This document shows, in pieces, positions 33,127 through 41,193 of a stretch of DNA of 41,229 nt (its first letter is position 1; each line of letters begins with the position of its first letter). Made by a program: the position numbers and the translations under genes. The notes beneath the pieces are model-generated. The model made no database searches, was not told the DNA's origin, and saw only the letters and a list, made by a program, of their open reading frames with translations. The stretch is from Candidatus Dadabacteria bacterium. Lineage in GTDB: Bacteria > Desulfobacterota_D > UBA1144 > Nemesobacterales > Nemesobacteraceae. The DNA is taken from NCBI GenBank assembly GCA_022819805.1, contig JAJEGO010000005.1, forward strand, positions 1 to 41,229, given 5' to 3'.

Positions 33127-33362
33127 CTCCTTCAAGCGGTAAGCCCGTATTGTCCGCCGCGGGCTCGTGAAGACATCTCCAAGAGGTCGGTTGAAAGCGC
33201 CCAGTTTTCGAAGGGTTCAGACCTGCTAGCGGCATTCGCCGACCTTCCCTCCCATGTACTTCCGGAAGAGCGCTCTTCGGTATCGGGAACTTTATTTTTG
33301 ATTAAGGAGCGTATAACCTTAACCAACCCGCGGGGATAACTGTTCACCCGGGAAAGCGTACT

Positions 33363-34646
33363 ATGAAAGCGGCCCGTCTTCACGGATTCAAGGACATATT
33401 TCACCCCGAAACGGAAAAACTGCGGCTCGTAGAGAGCAAAACCAAAGAGGTGTTCGAGCGCTTCGGTTTTTCCGAGATAATCATCCCGGTTCTGGAACCC
33501 TCCGGGGTCTACTCGACGGGTCTCGGCGACACCACGGACATCGTCCAGAAGGAGATGTACACGTTTGAGACCAAGGGGGGAGAGTGGGTTTCCATGAGAC
33601 CCGAGGGCACTGCGGGAGTGGTGAGGGCCTTTATCGAGCATTCCCTCCACAGAAAATCGCCCGTCACGAAGCTTTACTACTCGGGAGAGATGTTCAGGCA
33701 CGAAAGACCCCAGGAAGGAAGGCAGAGAAGCTTTAATCAGATAGGGGCCGAGCTTTTCGGTTCCAGCGATCCGCTCGCGGATTCAGAGATAATCGCGATG
33801 CTCTGGCTTGCGATCACGGAACTCGGGCTCTCGGATCACGTGGAGCTTGAACTTAACTCGATAGGCAAGCCCGCAGAACGCGAGCAGTACAAAAAAACCC
33901 TTACGGACTTCCTCTCCCCGCAAAAAGACTCCCTTTGCGAGAACTGCCAGAACCGCCTCGGCACCAACCCCCTACGCATACTTGACTGCAAAACCGGGGC
34001 ATGCCGCGAGATAACGTCCGAGATTCCCTTCTCGATCCGGGACTATCTCTCGGAACAGAGCAACGAGCACCTGGACGCTCTCACCTCCTCTCTCGGCGAG
34101 AAATCCATACCCTACAGGCTTAACCCAAGGATAGTGAGAGGGCTTGACTACTACACAGACACCGTCTTCGAGGTAACGACTGACAAGCTCGGTTCCCAGA
34201 ACGCCGTGGCCGCCGGGGGAAGATACGACCTCCTGGTGGAGCGCATGGGAGGGCCGGAAACCCCGGCCGTGGGATTCGCGATGGGGCTTGAGAGGATATT
34301 GCTTCTGCTTGAGAAGACCAGGACCCGGAAGAGTTCTCCGGGGAGAAAACAGCTCGTATGCATTATCCATATCGGGGATCAAGCCAGGGGCGAGGCGGCG
34401 AAAATAGCCGATGACCTGAGAAAAAAGGGGATGCGGGTCGAAACTGAATACGAAAACAAGAGCCTTAAAAGCCAGATGAGAAAAGCGAACAGGACCGGGG
34501 CGGCGTATTCCGTTATTATCGGAGATGACGAGCTTCGGAAAAAAGTCTTTTCGCTTCGCAACATGAGGACCGGAGAGGAAAAAACGTTTCCCCTCAAAAC
34601 ACTCGCCGACCTCAGAGGACACGGCGACTTTCGGAAACTTCTCTGA
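33363..34646 (+). CDS. hisS: Histidyl-tRNA synthetase
   Basis: 427-residue class II synthetase that charges tRNA-His. Motif 1 is in the N-terminal HGFKDIFHPETEKLRLVESKTKEVFERFGFSEIIIPVLEP, and motif 2 in YYSGEMFRHERPQEGRQRSFNQIGAELFG. The His-specific block RIVRGLDYYTDTVFEV is near 258-273, and motif 3 is GFAMGLERILLLLE. The C-terminal anticodon-binding domain (about 325-427) begins KQLVCIIHIGD. Complete, of normal length. A MFS carrier follows 42 bp downstream. Confidence 0.97.
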   Translation: MKAARLHGFKDIFHPETEKLRLVESKTKEVFERFGFSEIIIPVLEPSGVYSTGLGDTTDIVQKEMYTFETKGGEWVSMRPEGTAGVVRAFIEHSLHRKSPVTKLYYSGEMFRHERPQEGRQRSFNQIGAELFGSSDPLADSEIIAMLWLAITELGLSDHVELELNSIGKPAEREQYKKTLTDFLSPQKDSLCENCQNRLGTNPLRILDCKTGACREITSEIPFSIRDYLSEQSNEHLDALTSSLGEKSIPYRLNPRIVRGLDYYTDTVFEVTTDKLGSQNAVAAGGRYDLLVERMGGPETPAVGFAMGLERILLLLEKTRTRKSSPGRKQLVCIIHIGDQARGEAAKIADDLRKKGMRVETEYENKSLKSQMRKANRTGAAYSVIIGDDELRKKVFSLRNMRTGEEKTFPLKTLADLRGHGDFRKLL

Positions 34647-34688
34647 TTAGCCCCGGGCGGCGAAATTCCATTTCCAACAGAAAAACCT

Positions 34689-35921
34689 ATGCTTAGAAAC
34701 AGATTCTTTTACGGATGGGTCATAGTCATAGCGGGGCACCTGCTCATAACGCTTGACGGGATGGTTCTCTACTCGTTCGGGATATTTCTCCCCTACCTCA
34801 ACGAAGCCTTCGGTCTCTCAACCGCCGTCGGATCGTCCTTTTTCTCCCTGAGATGCGTGTGCATGGCCTTTTCCTTCGTGTTCGCCGGGAGGCTTATAGA
34901 CACCCACGACGCCAGGTACCTCACCTTCTTCGGAGGACTCATAGGAGCATTCGGCTTTCTTCTCTCCGCTTATGCAGAGAACACCTGGGAACTCTATCTG
35001 ACCTACAGCGTAATGGTGGGAATAGGAGACGGGTTCCTCTACATACTGCCCGTCACCGTCATAAGCAGGTGGTTCGTTAAGAAAAGGGCGCTTGCAATAG
35101 GAGTCGCCACGGCGGGGGTTCCTGTAAGCGGTCTGGTGGTAAACCCGCTTACCACCTGGCTTATAGAATCATTTGGTTACGAGCGCGCCCTTGTTTATCT
35201 CTCCGTAATTTTTACCGTGATACTGTGTTCCGCGCTTCTGGTGAAAAACCGCCCCGAGGAAATGGGACTCAGGCCGTACGGAGAGAACTCTGAGGATGCG
35301 GCGAAAGATACGGGGGCCTCTGACTGGAGCCCGAAGGAAGCGTTTTCACACTCAAGCTTCTGGCTTATGTACGCCGCCTTTTTCTTCGGGTTTAACACTT
35401 TTCTCATCATTATCGTTAACCTTTTCAACTTCTCGGTAGGATCGGGAATATCCCCTCTCGTCGCGGCCGGCGCGCCCGCCTTCATAGGAGTCGGAAGCAT
35501 TATCGGGCGGATTTTCTTCTCGGGAGTGGTAACCAACATCCTGAAGGACGTGCGCATACTGTTTGTCTGTTATTTCCTTCAGGCAGCTTCAATAATCCTG
35601 ATTCTGTCGGTCGTGGAGGTATGGTCGCTTTACCTGTTCGGCTTCATGTTCGGCTTTTTCTACAGCGGATGGGTTCCGATGTTTCCGACTATACTGGGAA
35701 GATTCTACGGCCTTACGTCGCTTGGAAGCATCTTCGGCATTTTCGGCACAGGGTTCTCCCTGGCCGCGATCAGCGGTCCCCTCATCTCGGGATTTCTCTT
35801 CGACATGACCCAGAGCTACCAGAACTCCCTTATTGTGGCGATGGCGGCGTCTTTTGTAACGGCCTTGTTAACGCTTCTTATAAAGACTCCCGCAAAAAAA
35901 ACCGATAAAATCGCTACTTAG
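34689..35921 (+). CDS. MFS transporter, monocarboxylate/oxalate-formate antiporter-like
   Basis: 410 residues with twelve predicted membrane segments. It resembles the MCT/OFA branch of the major facilitator superfamily: FFYGWVIVIAGHLLITLDGMVLYSFGIFLPYL at the N-terminus, GRLIDTHDARYLTFFGGLIGAFGFLLS (loop 2-3), VGIGDGFLYILPVTVISRWFVKKRALAIGVATAGVPVSGLVVNPL, then a central loop (about 190-210) and a second six-helix half. The substrate is probably a small carboxylate, but this is not fixed by sequence. It lies between hisS and tatA in the same direction and may be co-transcribed. Confidence 0.88.
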   Translation: MLRNRFFYGWVIVIAGHLLITLDGMVLYSFGIFLPYLNEAFGLSTAVGSSFFSLRCVCMAFSFVFAGRLIDTHDARYLTFFGGLIGAFGFLLSAYAENTWELYLTYSVMVGIGDGFLYILPVTVISRWFVKKRALAIGVATAGVPVSGLVVNPLTTWLIESFGYERALVYLSVIFTVILCSALLVKNRPEEMGLRPYGENSEDAAKDTGASDWSPKEAFSHSSFWLMYAAFFFGFNTFLIIIVNLFNFSVGSGISPLVAAGAPAFIGVGSIIGRIFFSGVVTNILKDVRILFVCYFLQAASIILILSVVEVWSLYLFGFMFGFFYSGWVPMFPTILGRFYGLTSLGSIFGIFGTGFSLAAISGPLISGFLFDMTQSYQNSLIVAMAASFVTALLTLLIKTPAKKTDKIAT

Positions 35922-35962
35922 CCGCCCGGATTTGGTTATATTAGAGGCTGGGAGAAAAAACC

Positions 35963-36178
35963 ATGTTCGGACTTGGTACGGCTGAATTACTCATAATACT
36001 TTTTATCGCCCTCGTGGTTCTGGGGCCCAAGGAACTGCCCAAGGTCGCAAGAACCCTTGGCAGGGGAATAAGGGAGCTTCAAAGAGCCAAGGACGACATA
36101 AAAAAGAACATAGAATTTGAAGACGATACGGACGAGAAAACCGGATTTCAGGCGCCTGAAAAGGACAAAAACGCCTGA
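35963..36178 (+). CDS. tatA: Sec-independent translocase subunit TatA/TatB-like
   Basis: 71 residues. It has one N-terminal membrane helix (FGLGTAELLIILFIALVVLG), the hinge GPKELPKVARTLGRGIREL and an amphipathic helix, followed by a short acidic tail. This is the TatA/TatB architecture that forms the pore or receptor for folded proteins; the short length favours TatA. A GGGAG ribosome binding site precedes the ATG. tatC is not in the window. Immediately downstream is a signal-peptide-like stub. Confidence 0.9.
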   Translation: MFGLGTAELLIILFIALVVLGPKELPKVARTLGRGIRELQRAKDDIKKNIEFEDDTDEKTGFQAPEKDKNA

Positions 36179-36179
36179 C

Positions 36180-36269
36180 TTGTCAAAAGCACTTTCTCTG
36201 ATAGTATTTACGCTAATCGTTTTTCCCTTGAGCCCTCTCTATGCCCAAGATAACCATCGACGGAATTGA
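36180..36269 (+). pseudogene. Signal-peptide stub overlapping the nuoG start
   Basis: From a TTG two bases after the tatA stop, a 29-codon frame reads as a textbook secretion signal: SKALSLIVFTLIVFPLSPLYAQ, with an A-type cleavage site, and then ends at TGA after five unrelated residues. The cleavage site falls exactly where nuoG begins in another frame. The simplest reading is that a secreted-protein gene once followed tatA and lost all but its leader when the nuo segment became joined here. Chance resemblance is the alternative. Confidence 0.35.
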
Positions 36270-37848
36270 ACTTGACGTGGACGACGGACTGAACGTCATC
36301 CAGGCCGCCGCGGTGGCCGGGATAGAGATCCCCCACTTCTGCTATCACCCCTCGCTGAGCGTAGTCGCCCAGTGCAGGCAGTGCCTCGTGGAAGTTGAAG
36401 GCGTTCCCAAGGTTCTCCCCGCGTGCAACGTGACCGTTAGAGACGGTCTCATGGTCAAAACAGACACCGAGAAAGCTTTTGAGGCCAGGAAGGCGGCCGT
36501 GGAGTTCACTCTCATAAATCACCCGCTTGACTGTCCCATATGCGACAAGGGCGGAGAATGTCCGCTCCAGATGACCACCTTCGCTCACGGTCCCGGCTAC
36601 AGCAGGGTCGGCGGTCCCGAGAACAAGAAGGTAAGGCAGAAAAGCTACCTGAGCGACCGCATAATGTACGATGCCAACAGGTGCATCATGTGCACCAGGT
36701 GCGTACGCTTTACGGATGAGGTGACGAAAACCCATGAGCTTGGAACCACGGGAAGGGGTTTTCGGAAGAAAATCTCAGTTTTCCCCGGGAAAACGCTTGA
36801 TAACGAACTTGCCGGAAACGTGATTGACATCTGCCCGGTCGGAGCCCTGCTTCCCAAGGACACGCTTCACGAAGAGAGGGTCTGGTACATGGAATTCACA
36901 GACTCCGTGTGCTCTCTCTGCAGCAACGGGTGCAACATCACCGTGGGCGTCGACCCGAGAAAAGGAGAGGTTTCCCGCATACGCCCGAGAATAAACGAGG
37001 AAGTTAACGGGCACTGGATATGCGATCGGGGAAGATTCGATTACAAGGAGATCCAAGAGTCAACCAGGCTTAAGGATCCAATAATGAGAAACGACAAAGA
37101 CTATGAGATAGCCTCCTGGGAAAACGCGGTTAACAGCGTTGGCGCCAGGCTCTCGGCAATAAAGTCGGGCGGCGCGGGATCCTGCGCGATTGCGGGGTCG
37201 GCCGTGCTTACAAACGAGGAGATGTTCCTTGCGGCGAAGCTTTCATCCGCACTTGGAGACTGCCCGGCAATCTGCGCTGCGGGAACCGAGAAGATAGAGA
37301 AGAAATTCGATCTCGTAAGCAATGATCCGTATCCAAACAGCGCGGGAGCCAGGAACCTCATGGCACAGGTAAACGGAGAGGATATGAAAACAACGATTGA
37401 CTCGCTGCTTGCCGGCAGGATCGATACTCTCGTCGTGATTGGAGCAGACCTGTTTGAGCTTGTTTCCGACCAAGAGAAGTACGCGCTCTCCCGCGCGCTT
37501 GAGAAAATCGGGTTTCTCGCCGTTATTGACTACAAGCTCACCGAGACCGCGAGATACGCCCACGTAATACTTCCCGCGGCAAGCCCTTATGAAAAAGACG
37601 GAACTTTCACAAACGACGCCGGACGGGTTCAGAAAATACGAGAGGCCATTTCTCCTCCCGGAAAGGCAAAGCCCGGATGGGAGATACTGTGCATGATCGG
37701 GGAGCGGCTCGACAAAGCCCTGTTCAGCTACGGCTCCGCTTCGGACGTGATGGATGACATAAGCCTCAAGGCTCCCGGATACGGGGGGATGAGCTACGAC
37801 AGGATAGGTGCCGTCGGAAAAGCCCTCGAACACAGCACGGGTAAATGA
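36241..37848 (+). CDS. nuoG: NADH-quinone oxidoreductase subunit G (NuoG)
   Basis: 535-residue Fe-S subunit of respiratory complex I, carrying electrons from the NADH site toward quinone. Cluster ligands are visible: 2Fe-2S from C34, C45, C48 and C62; 4Fe-4S N5 from H94, C98, C101 and C107; 4Fe-4S N4 from C148, C151, C154 and C198; and an additional set C224, C227, C231 and C261, matching the extra N7 cluster present in some bacteria. The C-terminal molybdopterin-oxidoreductase-like domain (about 270-535) is shorter than in E. coli NuoG (about 900 residues) but typical of short forms. It overlaps nuoH by 4 bp. No nuoE or nuoF precedes it. Confidence 0.93.
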   Translation: MPKITIDGIELDVDDGLNVIQAAAVAGIEIPHFCYHPSLSVVAQCRQCLVEVEGVPKVLPACNVTVRDGLMVKTDTEKAFEARKAAVEFTLINHPLDCPICDKGGECPLQMTTFAHGPGYSRVGGPENKKVRQKSYLSDRIMYDANRCIMCTRCVRFTDEVTKTHELGTTGRGFRKKISVFPGKTLDNELAGNVIDICPVGALLPKDTLHEERVWYMEFTDSVCSLCSNGCNITVGVDPRKGEVSRIRPRINEEVNGHWICDRGRFDYKEIQESTRLKDPIMRNDKDYEIASWENAVNSVGARLSAIKSGGAGSCAIAGSAVLTNEEMFLAAKLSSALGDCPAICAAGTEKIEKKFDLVSNDPYPNSAGARNLMAQVNGEDMKTTIDSLLAGRIDTLVVIGADLFELVSDQEKYALSRALEKIGFLAVIDYKLTETARYAHVILPAASPYEKDGTFTNDAGRVQKIREAISPPGKAKPGWEILCMIGERLDKALFSYGSASDVMDDISLKAPGYGGMSYDRIGAVGKALEHSTGK

Positions 37849-38894
37849 CTCCACTTCTAATAACAATAGCGGTCGCAAAGATAGCGCTTGTCTTTTTCGT
37901 CGTTCTGACGGTGGTCGCCTATCTCACCTTCGCGGAAAGAAGGTTAAGCGCCTTCATACAGGACCGCTACGGACCGAACAGGGTCGGGCCCTCGGGGCTT
38001 CTCCAGCCTCTTGCAGACGGCATAAAATTCATCTTCAAAGAAGACATCATTCCCCCGAAGGCAAATAAGACCATGTATATAATGGCCCCGGCTTTCGCGC
38101 TTGTTACGGCCCTTGCCGCCCTCGCGGTGATTCCCATAGGAAAGGGGGTTCACACTGACCTTTTCGGATTTTTGCAGGATCCCGTGTTTATAAGGTTCCA
38201 GATAGCCGACATAAACATCGGCCTTCTCTACGTGCTCGGAATAAGTTCTCTAAGCGTATACGGCGTGGTGCTCGGCGGGTGGGGTTCTAACAGCAAGTAC
38301 TCCCTTCTGGGGGGCCTCCGGGCCGCTGCGCAGATGATAAGCTACGAACTCGCTCTGGGTCTCTCCATACTGGGGGTAATCGCCATAACGGGTTCGCTTC
38401 GACTCGGGGACATAATCGAGGCGCAGGAGACGATGTGGTTCATAATACCGTCCTTTATAGGCTTTGTGGTTTTCGTCGTCTCGGCGTTTGCCGAGACCAA
38501 CAGGCTTCCGTTTGATATGCCGGAAGCGGAACCTGAGATAGTTGCCGGCTATCACACCGAATACAGCAGTATCAAATTTGCAATGTTCTTCATGGCTGAA
38601 TATACTCATATGATAGTTGCTTCGTGCATGATAACTTGTTTGTTTTTGGGTGGTTGGTATCCCTTACCGTTCGGAGGGTGGTTCGGCATCGATATCAACA
38701 CGCACTGGTATCTGCCGCCGTTTGTATTTATCGGCAAAGTCCTTTTCTTACTCTTCCTGTTTATCTGGGTAAGATGGACTTTGCCTCGGTTCAGGTATGA
38801 TCAGGTAATGGGTCTCGGCTGGAAGAGGCTTTTCCCCCTGGCAGTAGCCAATCTGCTCCTCGTAAGTTTTCTTATCGTTTTTGGAATCCTTTAG
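37845..38894 (+). CDS. nuoH: NADH-quinone oxidoreductase subunit H (NuoH)
   Basis: 349-residue membrane subunit of complex I that lines the quinone chamber. Family blocks: AYLTFAERRLSAFIQDRYGPNRVGPSGLLQPLADGIKFIFKEDIIP near 27-72, YELALGLSILGVIA near 165, AFAETNRLPFDMPEAEPEIVAGYHTEYSSIKFAMFFMAEY near 213-252, and WVRWTLPRFRYDQVMGLGWKRLFPLA near the end. Normal length and intact. The last 300 bp look less GC-rich than the first part. The usual next gene, nuoI, is absent: an HNH nuclease gene starts 15 bp after the stop. Confidence 0.95.
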   Translation: MTPLLITIAVAKIALVFFVVLTVVAYLTFAERRLSAFIQDRYGPNRVGPSGLLQPLADGIKFIFKEDIIPPKANKTMYIMAPAFALVTALAALAVIPIGKGVHTDLFGFLQDPVFIRFQIADINIGLLYVLGISSLSVYGVVLGGWGSNSKYSLLGGLRAAAQMISYELALGLSILGVIAITGSLRLGDIIEAQETMWFIIPSFIGFVVFVVSAFAETNRLPFDMPEAEPEIVAGYHTEYSSIKFAMFFMAEYTHMIVASCMITCLFLGGWYPLPFGGWFGIDINTHWYLPPFVFIGKVLFLLFLFIWVRWTLPRFRYDQVMGLGWKRLFPLAVANLLLVSFLIVFGIL

Positions 38895-38896
38895 TA

Positions 38897-38902
38897 TATA
38901 AT
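38897..38902 (+). promoter_or_regulatory. TATAAT -10 element for a leaderless HNH transcript
   Basis: A perfect TATAAT ends seven bases before the HNH start codon, so transcription would begin at or next to the ATG. No Shine-Dalgarno is present between it and the ATG. No consensus -35 is seen at 16-18 bases upstream. Confidence 0.5.
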
Positions 38903-38909
38903 TGCATTT

Positions 38910-39842
38910 ATGAGTGGTTCGCACGCCGACCTTGACAGCCGTATGCGGGTAGCGGCTTTTGAACGGGTCAAGGCCCTGAGCGCAATCTATAACCACTTGC
39001 CTGCAGAAGAAATCAGGAAGGGTTTTACCTTCGAAGGCAGGCGTATACCACTAGTAAATCCACAGCGCGGCATATTCAAACCGAAGGAAATGAAATTTCT
39101 TCTCTCGATCAAAACGGTCTTCCCGAGACCCGGAGGCAAGATCTGGTATGAGGACCAGATAGATATTCACAGGAAGATTTTTGAAAGCTTGGAATCAATA
39201 GACTATGCGTTTATGGGTACTAACCCCAATGCCGCAGACAACAGATGGCTTCGCGAAGCATTTGAAAACCAAATCCCTGTAATCTATTTTCTTGGAATCG
39301 CTCCCGGCCAGTATCAAGCAATAGCCCCTGTCTTCATCGGTGGCTGGGACGAAGACACCTTGAAGGCTAAAGTCCTTTTCGGTAGACCAGACCGGAAAGA
39401 AATAGTTCCCCCTGAAACTCCAGAGGACAGGCGTTATGCCTTTCAAGTGGTTAAACAGCGGGTTCATCAAGGACAGTTCCGCGAATCGATTCTCGCTGCC
39501 TATAAAGAACGATGTGCCTTATCCGGCATTCCCGAAAGACGCCTGCTTGACGCAGCCCATATAATCCCCGATGTGGACCCGGAATTTGGTCAACCGGTAA
39601 TCCCAAATGGCCTGCTACTCTCTAAGATCCATCACGCGGCGTTTGACAGCCATCTCATAGGAATTGATCCTGACTACGGACTTCATGTCTCAAAACGTCT
39701 GCTTGATCAAAACGACGGTCCAACACTTGAAGCACTCAAGCAGCTTGGAGGCAAAAAGCTCAGACTTCCTAAACGAAAACAGGACTATCCCGATAGAGAT
39801 CGCCTGGCAATGCGGTACGAAAAGTTCAAGGCTATGGAATGA
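38910..39842 (+). CDS. HNH endonuclease, putative modification-dependent or restriction-type
   Basis: 310 residues. The C-terminal half holds an HNH nuclease: YKERCALSGIPERRLLDAAHIIPDVDPEFGQPVIPNGLLLSKIHHAAFDSHLIGID (about 198-252). It has the His-His pair of the first motif in AAHIIP, Asn in PNGLLL and His in KIHHAAFD, like the HNH_2 family of putative restriction enzymes. The N-terminal half (about 1-170), with NPQRGIFKPKEMKFLLSIKTVFPRPGG and WYEDQ, resembles the DNA-recognition part seen in such enzymes, for example McrA-like ones. No methyltransferase is adjacent, which favours a modification-dependent or stand-alone role. It sits where nuoI would be expected. Confidence 0.8.
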   Translation: MSGSHADLDSRMRVAAFERVKALSAIYNHLPAEEIRKGFTFEGRRIPLVNPQRGIFKPKEMKFLLSIKTVFPRPGGKIWYEDQIDIHRKIFESLESIDYAFMGTNPNAADNRWLREAFENQIPVIYFLGIAPGQYQAIAPVFIGGWDEDTLKAKVLFGRPDRKEIVPPETPEDRRYAFQVVKQRVHQGQFRESILAAYKERCALSGIPERRLLDAAHIIPDVDPEFGQPVIPNGLLLSKIHHAAFDSHLIGIDPDYGLHVSKRLLDQNDGPTLEALKQLGGKKLRLPKRKQDYPDRDRLAMRYEKFKAME

Positions 39843-39955
39843 TTCTTCGGTTCCTGAGGAATTCTGCAAAGCCACTGGATTAAGTTTCCCCGAAAATGCA
39901 ATTCTGGCTGCTAATCGCCTCCTGCCACCTGATTTTCCGAGACAGAACAGATTCT

Positions 39956-39990
39956 GACCTGTCGTACTGTTGCAATGAAAGTGACAGGTC
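39956..39990. repeat. 8-bp perfect inverted repeat downstream of the HNH gene
   Basis: GACCTGTC (39956-39963) and GACAGGTC (39983-39990) pair around a 19-nt loop. No T-run follows on either strand, so a terminator is not supported. It could mark the end of the segment carrying the HNH gene or be an operator. The surrounding gap 39843-40020 has no gene that I can support. Confidence 0.4.
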
Positions 39991-40020
39991 GATTACACGC
40001 ATTCCTCTTTGGTAGAATCC

Positions 40021-41193
40021 TTACATTTCCGTCAGAAAAGACGCCATGTCCCGAAGACCAATGGCCTCGACATTTTTCGCGAGGGGATACCGGTCAGCAC
40101 CCGACGTGACTACGAATGAGCGCGCGGGCCCTATATCTTCAATGGCGTTTCGGAAACCCCTTGACAGGGTAGCGGAGAGAGAGCGCTTGATTTCGATCGC
40201 TATCGGACCGCGGGTTCCCGGAAGCTCTAGCAGCAGGTCGATCTCCGCGCCCGCGGAAGTCCGGTAAAAGCTTGTCCTTGTCCCTTGCGGTACGACAGAC
40301 AGGAGATTTTCCACGACGAAACCCTCCCAGCTCGGACCGACGACCGGATGGCCGGCAAGAGAGTTGTAATCCTCTATGCCGAGCAGAGCGTGAACAAGAC
40401 CGCTGTCCCGCACATAGACCTTCGGCGACTTCACGAGACGTTTCCGCACGTTGGCGTGAAACGGCGGAAGGCGGCGCACCAGCAGAAGATCGGCCAGCAG
40501 GTCTATGTATCCGTTTACAGTCGGAGCGCTGACCGAAAGACCGGAGGCAATCCTCGAGGCGTTAAGCAGGGTTCCCTGGCCATGGGCCAGCATGGTCCAG
40601 AGCCGTTCAAGCGTCTGGGCCGGGATGTGCCACCCGAACTGCGAAACGTCGCGCTCAAGATAGGTTCGGATGAAGTTGCGGCGGAAGGCGAGGCTGTCTT
40701 TGTTGTTCCGGGAGAGAAAACTGTCGGGAAAGCCACCGCGCACCCAGAGCGAGGTCACCAGATCGTTGTCGGGCGCCGCTTCAGACACGCTCAGCGGATT
40801 CAGTTCAACATGCTCAATCCGTCCCGCCAGACTCTCACCGGACTGTCTCAGCAAGTCAACGGAGGCCGACCCGAGCACCAGAAAACGGCCCGTGCGGTGA
40901 CCCCGCCGCCTTCCCCGGTCAATCAGACCGCGCAACTCGGAAAAAAGCTCCGGAACGCGGTGAACCTCATCCAGGATTACCAGGCGGTCTTCGTAAGGCT
41001 CGAGAAACAGCGCGGGGTCAGCGAGCTTTCTGCGGTCCGCGCTGGCTTCAAGGTCGAGATAGAGTGCGTCCGTCTTTTTGCCAATCTCAAGCGCAAGCGT
41101 TGTCTTGCCGACCTGACGGGGACCGATCAGCGCTACCGCGGCCTGCCGACCGAGAGCCTCCTCCACCTGATGGTATGCGTGACGTTTTATCAT
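40021..41193 (-). CDS. AAA ATPase with DUF4143 domain
   Basis: 390 residues. The N-terminal ATPase (AAA_14 type) has Walker A GPRQVGKTT near 24-32, Walker B LVILDEVHRVPELF near 70-83 and sensor-like RFLVLGSASVDLLRQSGESLAGR near 103-125. The C-terminal DUF4143 region (about 190-390) includes FIRTYLERDV, a helix-turn-helix-like stretch and the end domain FVVENLLSV...FYRTSAGAEIDLLLELPG...IAIEIKRS, which looks like a PD-(D/E)XK-fold remnant (E-ID-EIK). These proteins are widespread in bacteria and archaea, often in mobile or stress-related settings, with function undetermined. AAGG precedes the ATG. It is convergent with the HNH gene. Confidence 0.88.
   Translation of the reverse strand: MIKRHAYHQVEEALGRQAAVALIGPRQVGKTTLALEIGKKTDALYLDLEASADRRKLADPALFLEPYEDRLVILDEVHRVPELFSELRGLIDRGRRRGHRTGRFLVLGSASVDLLRQSGESLAGRIEHVELNPLSVSEAAPDNDLVTSLWVRGGFPDSFLSRNNKDSLAFRRNFIRTYLERDVSQFGWHIPAQTLERLWTMLAHGQGTLLNASRIASGLSVSAPTVNGYIDLLADLLLVRRLPPFHANVRKRLVKSPKVYVRDSGLVHALLGIEDYNSLAGHPVVGPSWEGFVVENLLSVVPQGTRTSFYRTSAGAEIDLLLELPGTRGPIAIEIKRSLSATLSRGFRNAIEDIGPARSFVVTSGADRYPLAKNVEAIGLRDMASFLTEM

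Noticed and set aside
33132-33701. 189-codon minus-strand frame overlapping the hisS start
   Set aside because: It lies mainly antisense to a clear hisS. The gap 33127-33362 otherwise shows only a short AGCCCG/CGGGCT hairpin without a T-run, too weak for a terminator call.
39664-39957. 97-codon plus-strand frame at the end of the HNH gene
   Set aside because: It overlaps the HNH C-terminus in another frame and has no ribosome binding site or recognisable sequence.
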